The notes beneath the pieces were generated by a model. The model searched no databases. It saw nothing but the letters and a program-made list of their open reading frames with translations, and was not told the origin of the DNA. The position numbers were made by a program, and so were the translations under genes. Shown piece by piece: positions 25,863 to 33,249 of a stretch of DNA of 33,260 nt. Within the stretch, counting starts at the first letter, position 1. Every line of letters starts with the position of its first letter. Source of the stretch: Paludibacteraceae bacterium (lineage in GTDB: Bacteria > Bacteroidota > Bacteroidia > Bacteroidales > Paludibacteraceae); assembly GCA_017450685.1 (NCBI GenBank), contig JAFSTB010000018.1, positions 1-33,260 of the forward strand. The letters run 5' to 3'.

Positions 25863-26834
25863 ATGGCTTTTTTCGGACTATTCAAATCAAAAAAAGAGCA
25901 ACAAGAGACCTTAGACAAAGGGTTGGAGAAAAGCAACGAGTCGGTCCTGTCAAAAATAAGCCGTGCTATCATTGGCAAATCCACCGTTGATGACGATGTG
26001 CTGGACCAACTGGAAGAGGCTCTCGTCACTTCCGATGTTGGCGTGGAAACAACACTTCGTATCATCGAACGCATACAGAAACGTGTGGCTAAAGATAAGT
26101 ATCTCGGCACTGGCGAACTGAACCGTATCTTAGTGGAAGAGACATCGACTCTGTTAGCAGAGAACGAGACAAAGGAAGGTGTTGATGCCCTGTCTTTTAG
26201 CAATGTTAATGGAACGCCTTACGTTATAATGGTGGTGGGTGTTAACGGTGTGGGTAAAACCACTACGATAGGTAAGTTGGCTTGGCAGTTTAAGAAATTG
26301 GGTAAGAAAGTCTATCTCGGTGCCGCCGACACCTTCCGCGCTGCCGCTGTTGAGCAACTCTGTATATGGGGTGAGCGTGTGGGAGTACCCGTCATTAAAC
26401 AGCAGCAAGGCTCTGACCCAGCATCAGTAGCATTCGACACTGTGGCTTCCGCCAAAGCCAACGGCGCTGATATAGTGCTCATCGATACTGCCGGACGCTT
26501 ACATAATAAGGTCAATCTGATGAACGAACTGACCAAGATGCGCAATGTGATGCAGAAAGTGATACCCGGTGCACCTCACGAGGTAATGCTCGTCTTGGAC
26601 GGTTCAACAGGACAGAACGCTTTCGAACAGGCTAAACAGTTCACCAAAGCCACACAGGTCACCTCTTTGGCAATAACTAAGTTAGATGGCACAGCCAAAG
26701 GCGGAGTGGTCATAGGGATAAGCGACCAGTTTAAGATTCCCGTCAAGTATATCGGTTTGGGTGAGAAAGCGGAAGACCTACAGCCTTTCGACACAGACGC
26801 TTTCGTGCGCAGTATATTAGGACTGAAAGCATAG
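25863..26834 (+). CDS. ftsY: Signal recognition particle receptor FtsY
   Basis: A 323-residue SRP-type GTPase without the long acidic N-terminal domain of E. coli FtsY. The N domain is followed by the G domain with G1 VVGVNGVGKTTTIGKLA, G2-like DTFRAAAVEQL, G3 DTAGRLHNKVNLMNEL and G4 TKLDGTAKGG. It docks Ffh-bound ribosomes at the membrane for co-translational insertion. The C-terminus (IGLGEKAEDLQPFDTDAFV) is typical. It is the last core gene of the rightward operon; the accessory region begins 33 bases later. Confidence 0.97.
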   Translation: MAFFGLFKSKKEQQETLDKGLEKSNESVLSKISRAIIGKSTVDDDVLDQLEEALVTSDVGVETTLRIIERIQKRVAKDKYLGTGELNRILVEETSTLLAENETKEGVDALSFSNVNGTPYVIMVVGVNGVGKTTTIGKLAWQFKKLGKKVYLGAADTFRAAAVEQLCIWGERVGVPVIKQQQGSDPASVAFDTVASAKANGADIVLIDTAGRLHNKVNLMNELTKMRNVMQKVIPGAPHEVMLVLDGSTGQNAFEQAKQFTKATQVTSLAITKLDGTAKGGVVIGISDQFKIPVKYIGLGEKAEDLQPFDTDAFVRSILGLKA

Positions 26835-26867
26835 AAGATAAATAACCAAGATACCAATCGCCTGAAA

Positions 26868-27125
26868 ATGAGCAAAGTAAACGACATATCTGAACAACCG
26901 CGTATCGTGAAATCTCACGATATACATATATATACTGCCTACGCGGAATGGATAGCCGAGTTGAAATATCGCTATCGTTCGGCGCAAGTGAAGGCGTCTG
27001 TACGCGTGAACGCGGAGAAGTTGCTCTTTAATTGGGAACTTGGTCGTGACTTGGTGCAAAAGAAAGCCGAAGAGCGTTGGGGCGCAGGTGTATCGGAAAA
27101 ATCCGTATCTTTGCACGCAGTATGA
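26868..27125 (+). pseudogene. Truncated DUF1016 (YhcG-type PD-(D/E)XK nuclease) remnant
   Basis: This 85-codon frame begins with a plausible ATG and reads as the N-terminal part of DUF1016/YhcG proteins: IAELKYRYRSAQVKASVRVN, LLFNWELGRDLVQKKAEERWGAGV. Full-length relatives have over 300 residues with a C-terminal nuclease domain. Family-like text ends after WGAGV, at about base 27090; the rest (SEKSVSLHAV) is unrelated and runs into the next gene. I saw no remainder of the gene downstream of the ATPase. It appears to be a deletion remnant that abuts the following ATPase gene. Confidence 0.72.
27106..27113 (+). promoter_or_regulatory. Possible -7 element of the AAA-ATPase gene
   Basis: TATCTTTG matches TAnnTTTG and lies eight bases before the ATG at 27122, right after the junction with the DUF1016 remnant. 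No TTTG is found at the expected -33 distance, so support is partial. Confidence 0.4.
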
Positions 27126-28909
27126 ATATGGACTTACTAAAATTACCCATAGGTGAACAATCGTTTGAAAAGTTAAGAACTGAAAATCGATTGTATGTGG
27201 ATAAGACTGAGTATATCTATCGGATGGCTCAGGATGGTACCCATTATTTCCTATCCAGACCAAGACGGTTTGGTAAGTCTCTTCTGTTAAGTACCATTGA
27301 AGCCTATTTTCTCGGTAAACGAGAATTGTTTAATGGTCTATATATCGGACAAGTTGAGAAAGAGTGGCCTATTCATCCTGTATTTCATTTGGATTATAAC
27401 GCGCAGACTTACGATTCGGAACAGAAATTATATAATGTTATCAATGATTATCTTGCTCAACAAGAAACTATTTATGGAACAGAACCAAGCGAGGTGGATC
27501 TAAGTCTGCGGTTCATGGGGATAATCCGTCGTGCGTATGAGAAGACAGGTAAACGAGTTGTAATACTGGTGGATGAGTATGATAAACCACTGTTGCAGGC
27601 AATAGATAATCCTGTACTGCAAGACAGATACAGAAATATACTGCGTGGTTTTTATGCTGTCCTCAAGACAATGGATCAGTATATACAATTCTCTTTGTTG
27701 ACAGGCATAACGAAATTTAGCAAAATCAGTATCTTCAGTGATCTGAATAATTTAAGGGACATTTCTCGGAACAGATATTATGCATCCATTTGTGGCATAA
27801 CAGATGAGGAAATAGATAGAGATTTATATCCATACATTCTTCGCTTTTCTGAGGAAACAAATAAATCCTACGAAGAGATTCGCAAACAACTGCAGACTAT
27901 GTATGATGGTTACCATTTTGTAGATCAGACTCCCGGGTTGTATAATCCTTTTAGTTTGATGAATGCGATTTGGTGGAAAGAAATAGGCAGTTACTGGTTT
28001 GAGACCGGCACCCCAACTGTTCTTGTAGAGATGTTGCAACGCAATCATTATTCACTGCCGGACTTAGAAGAACCGGTTGATACGTCCGCCTTGGATAGCA
28101 AAGATGGGAATAACGATAGCATCGTACCTCTATTGTACCAAAGTGGGTATTTATCCATACTACGCAGCGACGAGGCAGGACTCGTGAGTTGGTTGACCTT
28201 CCCGAACGAAGAAGTGCGGAGTGGTTTCTTTAAGTTCTTGCTGCCATACTATACGTCAATACAAAGAACGCGAACAAATGCTATCCTGTTGGGTTTTATT
28301 GATGATGTGCGGAAGGGAAACGTGGCACAATTCTTAACTCGTTTACAGTCCTTCTTCGCGGATTTCCAATACGATGCACAGACAACTCCTGAAGCACATT
28401 TCCGTAACGTTCTATATATCTTATGCAAACTCATCGGTTTGCAAGTAGATGCGGAGTATATGACATCTGACGGACGGATAGATTTACTGATGCGTACTGA
28501 TAAGTACGTTTATATTATCGAATGCAAAATTGATAGTACGGCGCAAGTGGCATTGCAACAAATCAAAGATAAAGAATATATGTTGCCATGGACGTTGGAT
28601 AATCGTCAAAAGATCTTGATAGGTCTTAATTTCTCCACCACTACCCGTCGTCCCAATGGCTGGATAATTGAATATGAGGATGGTACTACTGTGGAAAAGA
28701 CTGTGGAAAAGACTGTGGAAAAGACATCAGATAAGATATTAGCACTGATAAAAACTAATCCTCAAATCACAATGAAAGAGATTGCTCAAACCCTTTCCAT
28801 GTCAGAGCGTGGTGTCGAAGAGCAAATAAAAGGGATGAGGGACAAGTCTCTTAAAAGAGTAGGAGGACGAAAAAAAGGTCATTGGGAGATAATCTCTACC
28901 GACCGATGA
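27122..28909 (+). CDS. AAA-ATPase/PD-(D/E)XK nuclease-family protein (DUF1703 type) with C-terminal winged helix
   Basis: A 595-residue protein in three parts. The N-terminal AAA-ATPase-like domain has a P-loop-like RPRRFGKS (46-53) and Walker B VVILVDEYDKPLL (about 146-157). A PD-(D/E)XK-like domain near 450-470 shows GRIDLLMRTDKYVYIIECKID (D...ExK). A linker holds three TVEK units (about 523-534), followed by a winged-helix domain (KILALIKTNPQITMKEIAQT, then LSMSERGVEEQIKGM). The first two parts are common in Bacteroidota, often in many copies; the winged-helix tail is less usual. A defence or mobile role is a guess. I chose the ATG at 27122; an in-frame start 45 bases upstream lies in the remnant gene. 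The sequence is AT-richer than the core genes. Confidence 0.85.
   Translation: MNMDLLKLPIGEQSFEKLRTENRLYVDKTEYIYRMAQDGTHYFLSRPRRFGKSLLLSTIEAYFLGKRELFNGLYIGQVEKEWPIHPVFHLDYNAQTYDSEQKLYNVINDYLAQQETIYGTEPSEVDLSLRFMGIIRRAYEKTGKRVVILVDEYDKPLLQAIDNPVLQDRYRNILRGFYAVLKTMDQYIQFSLLTGITKFSKISIFSDLNNLRDISRNRYYASICGITDEEIDRDLYPYILRFSEETNKSYEEIRKQLQTMYDGYHFVDQTPGLYNPFSLMNAIWWKEIGSYWFETGTPTVLVEMLQRNHYSLPDLEEPVDTSALDSKDGNNDSIVPLLYQSGYLSILRSDEAGLVSWLTFPNEEVRSGFFKFLLPYYTSIQRTRTNAILLGFIDDVRKGNVAQFLTRLQSFFADFQYDAQTTPEAHFRNVLYILCKLIGLQVDAEYMTSDGRIDLLMRTDKYVYIIECKIDSTAQVALQQIKDKEYMLPWTLDNRQKILIGLNFSTTTRRPNGWIIEYEDGTTVEKTVEKTVEKTSDKILALIKTNPQITMKEIAQTLSMSERGVEEQIKGMRDKSLKRVGGRKKGHWEIISTDR
28688..28723 (+). repeat. 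Three 12-bp tandem repeats in the ATPase gene linker
   Basis: The unit ACTGTGGAAAAG occurs three times in a row without mismatch, encoding TVEK three times between the nuclease-like domain and the winged helix. Such a unit can gain or lose copies while keeping frame. Confidence 0.97.
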
Positions 28910-28924
28910 GCGGGAGAAGAGTGG
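28898..28924. repeat. Copy 1 of an imperfect 27-base repeat (copy 2 at 33058)
   Basis: The segment covers the end of the ATPase gene and its stop codon and shares the core CGATGAGCG with the segment at 33058-33084; by eye 22 of 27 positions agree. Both copies end accessory genes. Confidence 0.55.
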
Positions 28925-29087
28925 GTTAACTTATCCTCTCGTATCCGTTCCGTATGTCTCGGGTAAGGAAGAGGATGAAAGGGAAATGAAAGAAAATGAA
29001 ATATTAAACAAGATAAAAATGAAGTTTGCGATCTTAGTCGGCGGTAAAAAATATGGCTAAGTTGAAATATAAATCACAGTAAGAACA

Positions 29088-30308
29088 ATGTTTAACCTAT
29101 TACAATTCATATCAACGTATGTTACTCATCGACCGGTGAGTATGTTTGCCGCGGACATAGAAGCAAATAGGCAAAAGATTAAGGATGAGGTAAAGGACAA
29201 ACGTATATGTGTTATTGGCGGGGCAGGCAGTATCGGTTCTTCGTTTATCAAAGCTCTGCTTCCTTTTACGCCTAAGCAACTCATTGTGGTGGATCTCAAT
29301 GAGAATGGATTGGCAGAGTTAACTCGTGACTTGCGCAGTAGTGCTAACATCGCCGTACCGGAAGATTATCGCACTTACACGCTCGATTTTGCAAGTCCTA
29401 TCTTTGAGCGCATCTTCCGTGAAGAGCAAGGCTTTGATATTGTTGCTAATTTTTCCGCGCATAAACATGTCCGTTCGGAACGTGACAAATACTCTGTGCA
29501 AGCGCTGATAGAGAACAATGATATCAAGGCGAAGAAGTTGATGGACTTGATGATGGAGTATAAGCCGAATCATTTCTTTTGTGTTAGCACGGACAAAGCG
29601 GCCAACCCCGTGAATATCATGGGAGCCAGCAAGCGCATCTTGGAAGATCTGATTATGGCATATTCGGCGGAGTACAATGTGACAACAGCTCGTTTCGCAA
29701 ATGTAGCGTTCTCTAATGGTTCGCTTCCAGACGGTTGGATGCATCGCTTGCAGAAACGCCAGCCGCTCGCTGCACCTAATGACGTAAAACGCTATTTTGT
29801 TTCTCCCGAAGAAAGTGGACAGATATGTTTGTTGGCTTGCATCCTTGGCAAAAGTGGTGAGGTTTTCTTCCCTAAGTTGGGCGAAGAACAGATGTTAAAG
29901 TTTTCGGATATATGTGATGATTTCATTCGCGAGCAAGGTTTGCAGAAACATCTCTGCGCTACCGATGAAGAAGCAAAGCAATATGCGGTTTCTATCAACT
30001 CTCAGCTTTCAACTCTCAACTCGGAATACCCCGTCATCTACACCGGCAGCAACACCACCGGCGAGAAAGCCTATGAGGAGTTTTATGTGCAGGGCGAGAA
30101 AATCAACACCACTCGTTTCCAAAGTCTGGGCGTGGTAGAGCAGTCGCAGCGTCATTCGATGCCGGAGGTAAATCAATTGTTCGAACAGTTTGAGACTATT
30201 TTTGCTCGTACGGACTTTACGAAGGCAGAAGTGGTAGAAGCAATAAAATCCTTTATCCCGACTTTCGAGCACGAGGAGAAAGGAAAAAACTTGGATAGTA
30301 AAATGTAG
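29088..30308 (+). CDS. Nucleotide-sugar 4,6-dehydratase (FlaA1/CapD-type SDR, probably UDP-GlcNAc)
   Basis: A 406-residue extended short-chain dehydrogenase of the polysaccharide biosynthesis family (Pfam Polysacc_synt_2). The Rossmann loop is IGGAGSIGSSFIKAL (about 43-57). STDKAANPVNIMGASKR near residue 167 is the catalytic stretch; like PglF/WbpM-type enzymes it has Met where most SDRs have Tyr, with the Lys three residues on. It should make a 4-keto-6-deoxy sugar nucleotide. It lacks the membrane domain of large CapD proteins. An inserted run near residues 304-313 (INSQLSTLNS) comes from heptamer repeats. The LegC-like gene starts four bases after its stop. The usual third-step genes are absent. 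Confidence 0.88.
   Translation: MFNLLQFISTYVTHRPVSMFAADIEANRQKIKDEVKDKRICVIGGAGSIGSSFIKALLPFTPKQLIVVDLNENGLAELTRDLRSSANIAVPEDYRTYTLDFASPIFERIFREEQGFDIVANFSAHKHVRSERDKYSVQALIENNDIKAKKLMDLMMEYKPNHFFCVSTDKAANPVNIMGASKRILEDLIMAYSAEYNVTTARFANVAFSNGSLPDGWMHRLQKRQPLAAPNDVKRYFVSPEESGQICLLACILGKSGEVFFPKLGEEQMLKFSDICDDFIREQGLQKHLCATDEEAKQYAVSINSQLSTLNSEYPVIYTGSNTTGEKAYEEFYVQGEKINTTRFQSLGVVEQSQRHSMPEVNQLFEQFETIFARTDFTKAEVVEAIKSFIPTFEHEEKGKNLDSKM
29995..30022 (+). repeat. Four heptamer repeats inside the dehydratase gene
   Basis: The 28 bases read as four seven-base units: TCAACTC, TCAGCTT, TCAACTC, TCAACTC. They encode a low-complexity Ser/Leu/Asn run between two conserved parts of the enzyme and keep the frame open. 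Confidence 0.85.
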
Positions 30309-30312
30309 TATA

Positions 30313-31461
30313 ATGGCAGATTACAAACAAATAGTAGATTTTATTCGTGACCTGTATGGTAATTCGAATTTCGTACCTCTGGCAGTTCCGAAGTTTATTG
30401 GTAACGAGAAAAAGTACCTCAACGAGTGTATTGATACCACGTTTGTCAGTAGCGTTGGAAAGTTTGTGAATCGTTTTGAGGAGGACATGGCACGCTATAC
30501 GGGTGCAAAACGCGCGGTTGTGTGCGTCAGTGGAACCAATGCGTTGCACATGGCACTGATGCTTGTGGGAGTGGAGCGCGATGATGAAGTGCTGACGCAA
30601 GCCCTGACCTTCATCGCAACCTGCAATGCCCTCAGTTATATAGGTGCTCATCCTGTGTTTTTGGATGTGGATGTGGAGACAATGGGGTTGTCGCCCGATG
30701 CGGTCAAAGAGTGGCTCGCAAAGAACGCAGAGATTCGCAATGGTCAATGCTATAACAAACGTACCGATCGCAGAGTGAAAGCCTGCGTCCCGATGCATAC
30801 GTTCGGTCATCCGGTTCGTTTGGACGAACTGGTTGCGGTCTGCGAGGAATATCATATTGAGATAGTGGAAGATGCCGCAGAGAGTATCGGCAGCCTCTAC
30901 AAAGGCAAACACACCGGAACGTTTGGCAAGATAGGTGCTTTAAGTTTCAATGGCAACAAGACGATCACCACCGGTGGCGGAGGAATGTTGCTATTTAATG
31001 ACGAAGAGTTAGGCGCTTATGCCAAACATCTTACTACGCAAGCCAAAATTCCTCATCGTTGGGAGTTCCGCCATGACCATATCGGCTATAACTATCGAAT
31101 GCCGAATATCAACGCCGCCCTTGGTTGTGCGCAGTTGGAGCATATTGAGGAATACGTGGCGGACAAACGTGCCACAGCTGCAGCCTACCGTGATTATTTC
31201 AGCCGAATGGATGGCGTAGAGTTCTTCGTAGAACCGGAAAACACCCGCTCTAACTATTGGCTAAACGCGGTATTACTGCCCAATCGTGAAGAACAGCAAG
31301 CGTTCTTGCAATACACCAATGATAACGGTGTCATGACTCGTCCGATTTGGGAACTCATGAACCGCTTGCCGATGTTCGAACACTGCGAAACCGATCATCT
31401 AACCAACACCCGGATGTTCGCAGACAGAGTAGTGAACATCCCCAGTAGCGTGAGATTGTAA
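30313..31461 (+). CDS. LegC-type sugar aminotransferase (DegT/DnrJ/EryC1/StrS family)
   Basis: A 382-residue pyridoxal-phosphate enzyme expected to transfer an amino group to a 4-keto-6-deoxy sugar nucleotide, as LegC does in legionaminic acid synthesis. The PLP lysine is Lys216 in SFNGNKTITTGGGGML. VVCVSGTNALHMALML, EIVEDAAESIGSLYKG and RMPNINAALGCAQLEHIEEY are conserved family blocks. The C-terminus NIPSSVRL matches relatives, so the gene is full length. It pairs with the dehydratase four bases upstream. No neuB, neuC or cytidylyltransferase genes follow, so the final sugar is uncertain (legionaminic acid, bacillosamine-like or another amino sugar). Confidence 0.88.
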   Translation: MADYKQIVDFIRDLYGNSNFVPLAVPKFIGNEKKYLNECIDTTFVSSVGKFVNRFEEDMARYTGAKRAVVCVSGTNALHMALMLVGVERDDEVLTQALTFIATCNALSYIGAHPVFLDVDVETMGLSPDAVKEWLAKNAEIRNGQCYNKRTDRRVKACVPMHTFGHPVRLDELVAVCEEYHIEIVEDAAESIGSLYKGKHTGTFGKIGALSFNGNKTITTGGGGMLLFNDEELGAYAKHLTTQAKIPHRWEFRHDHIGYNYRMPNINAALGCAQLEHIEEYVADKRATAAAYRDYFSRMDGVEFFVEPENTRSNYWLNAVLLPNREEQQAFLQYTNDNGVMTRPIWELMNRLPMFEHCETDHLTNTRMFADRVVNIPSSVRL

Positions 31462-31494
31462 GAAGAGATATTAACATATATTAAATACAACTAT

Positions 31495-32505
31495 ATGATT
31501 ACTAAATTTAAAGCAGATGAATTTACTGCATTCACACATCTTCAAATCAATTTCAGTGAAGGAATTAATATCCTGATAGGAGAAAACGGAACAGGAAAGA
31601 CTCATGTGATGAAAGCAATTTATTCTGCTTGTTGTGTGTCCGATAAACGTCTTGGTAGAACTTTTGATGATAAATTAAAAGCTGTATTTCTGCCAAATAC
31701 AATTGGCCGACTTGTTCATAGGAAAATAGGTAGGGCTAGCGGGAAAATAACTATTTATAGGGAGCACGATGGTAAGGATGGATATATATCATGTACCATA
31801 ACTACATTAGGCAAAGCTGATGTCATCCATAAGAACTGGATAGCAGACAAAAAAAATGAATCTATCTTTATTCCTGTTAAGGATATGTTAGCTAATGCAC
31901 CTGGTTTTCGCGCTTTATATTCTCAAAAGGATATTTCATATGAGGAAGTATATCCTGATATTATTGATAAAGCATTTCTCCCTATCCCGCGAGGAAAACA
32001 AGATGATAAGATTGCAAAATTATTAACAATATTGCAAGGAGCCATTGATGGACGAGTAATAGAGAAACAAGAGCATTTCTATTTGAAAAATAAAAATGGA
32101 GAACTCGAATTTCCTCTATTAGCAGAAGGATTTAGGAAGTTAGGCTTGTTATACACCTTAATTCACAATGGTACACTAACAAAAGGCAGTGTGCTTTTTT
32201 GGGATGAGCCTGAGGCTAATCTTAACCCTAAGTTATCACGGGTTCTTGTTCAGGTACTTCTTGAATTGCAGAGATTAGGAGTTCAAATCTTTATCAGTAC
32301 GCATGATTATATTTTATTGAAAGAGTTTCAATTAGCGGCAACAGAAAAAGATAAAATTTGTTACCATGCTCTTTATAGAGGGGAAGATATGGAAATCCAA
32401 TGTCAAACAACAGATAATTTTTCATCTATATTTCATAACGCAATCGATGAAACATTGGCTTCTATCTTAGATCGTGAAATCTCTAATGAAATAAGCGCAT
32501 TATGA
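31495..32505 (+). CDS. ABC/SMC-type AAA ATPase of a two-gene module
   Basis: A 336-residue ATPase of the RecF/SbcC/OLD-like group. The N-terminus FKADEFTAFTHLQINFSEGI leads to Walker A GENGTGKT (29-36). A middle insert replaces the long coiled coil. The signature-like LLAEGFRKLG is near 209-218, Walker B VLFWDEPEANLNP at 233-245, and the switch histidine His270 is in STHDY. Such ATPases drive several anti-phage systems with a nuclease partner (Septu, PARIS, Gabija are known examples). The start codon of the next gene overlaps its stop (ATGA), so the two are coupled. It begins 33 bases after the LegC gene with no clear promoter. It is clearly AT-rich. Confidence 0.85.
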   Translation: MITKFKADEFTAFTHLQINFSEGINILIGENGTGKTHVMKAIYSACCVSDKRLGRTFDDKLKAVFLPNTIGRLVHRKIGRASGKITIYREHDGKDGYISCTITTLGKADVIHKNWIADKKNESIFIPVKDMLANAPGFRALYSQKDISYEEVYPDIIDKAFLPIPRGKQDDKIAKLLTILQGAIDGRVIEKQEHFYLKNKNGELEFPLLAEGFRKLGLLYTLIHNGTLTKGSVLFWDEPEANLNPKLSRVLVQVLLELQRLGVQIFISTHDYILLKEFQLAATEKDKICYHALYRGEDMEIQCQTTDNFSSIFHNAIDETLASILDREISNEISAL

Positions 32506-33026
32506 CAGCAACAGTTGATGGCTATATCTTTGATTTTCCTGGAGCTAAGGAGTTATATAAATTTGATGAGACAGATAATCAATCTCCCCATTATCATGGA
32601 GTCAGTGTTATGAAATCCGTTGATGTGATGGCGATATTTTCTAAATTTGACATGTGGATTGAAATCAAGGATTATCAAGATGAGGAGATTCAGCGAATGC
32701 AGAAAGAAGGAGACCAGAGAAAGAAAGGGGATACATATCATCTCAAAACATGGCTGAGGAATAATTTAGTCCGTAAATATCGTGATACATTCCTATACAG
32801 ATATGCGGAAAATAAGATTGGCAAACCTATTATATATGTATGTTTATTAAATTTTGACCCAATACTCCTCTCATACATAAGGCAGGAATTAATAAGGAAT
32901 ATTCCGTGTGGAATTCCTACAAATAGGTGGAATCGTTCTCTAATTGAGAGGTTGATTGTTTTGGATGAAAAAGCATGGGGTAGAAATGAAGTACTGCAAC
33001 AGATAGGTACATGTACAAAAATTTAG
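32502..33026 (+). CDS. Small protein with PD-(D/E)XK nuclease-like motif, partner of the ATPase
   Basis: A 174-residue protein I do not recognise as a named family. Asp41 in SVDVMAIF and Glu54-x-Lys56 in MWIEIKD, 12 residues between Asp and Glu, on predicted beta strands, match the D...ExK layout of PD-(D/E)XK nucleases. After it come helical basic segments (RRN-like: TYHLKTWLRNNLVRKYRDTF) and a strand YVCLLNFD. There is no signal peptide or membrane segment. It overlaps the ATPase gene by four bases, so it is likely made in fixed ratio with it. It could be the effector cutting nucleic acid when the ATPase senses a trigger; this is inference. It is AT-rich, unlike the core genes. Confidence 0.7.
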   Translation: MTATVDGYIFDFPGAKELYKFDETDNQSPHYHGVSVMKSVDVMAIFSKFDMWIEIKDYQDEEIQRMQKEGDQRKKGDTYHLKTWLRNNLVRKYRDTFLYRYAENKIGKPIIYVCLLNFDPILLSYIRQELIRNIPCGIPTNRWNRSLIERLIVLDEKAWGRNEVLQQIGTCTKI

Positions 33027-33057
33027 TTAACAATCAAAGCGTAGCGTGAGACTCACC

Positions 33058-33084
33058 ACCGAGCGATGAGCGAGAGACAAGCGG
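33058..33084. repeat. Copy 2 of the 27-base repeat
   Basis: This intergenic copy lies 31 bases after the stop of the nuclease-like gene. It shares CGATGAGCG and most flanking bases with 28898-28924. Confidence 0.55.
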
Positions 33085-33118
33085 CACAAGAAAAAGACAG
33101 AAAAATGTACTCTGATTA

Positions 33119-33228
33119 TTGACTAAACCTGAAAAAGGTTGACTCGTTTACTGAGAAGGAATCTTAAGAATCGTAAACTTTTGACTTGTTTACTGAAAAG
33201 GTTTACTCCTATGCTAAGGAGGTTGACT
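33119..33228. repeat. Cluster of TTGACT/TTTACT direct repeats
   Basis: TTKACT occurs seven times in about 110 bases (from 33119, 33139, 33147, 33181, 33189, 33202 and 33223). The stretches 33139-33159 and 33181-33201 are 19 of 21 bases identical. Small inverted repeats are present too (AACCT/AGGTT, GTAAAC/GTTTAC, CTCCT/AGGAG). There is no gene in 33027-33260. Confidence 0.75.
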
Positions 33229-33241
33229 TTTTAAGATGATG

Positions 33242-33249
33242 CAAAGGTA
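33242..33249 (-). promoter_or_regulatory. Leftward -7 promoter element at the window edge
   Basis: On the minus strand this is TACCTTTG, the same core as at the tRNA promoters. The -33 partner would lie past the window end. It would drive transcription through the repeat cluster, where no minus-strand gene is seen. Confidence 0.4.

Noticed and set aside
28986-29060. 24-codon frame ending ILVGGKKYG between the ATPase and dehydratase genes
   Set aside because: It has no family match I recognise and no promoter; it may be a chance frame. The 178-base gap holds nothing else I can support besides the repeat copy at its left end.
33119-33228. Possible CRISPR array
   Set aside because: The repeats are short, imperfect and unevenly spaced, with only one good 21-base pair; no cas genes are seen.
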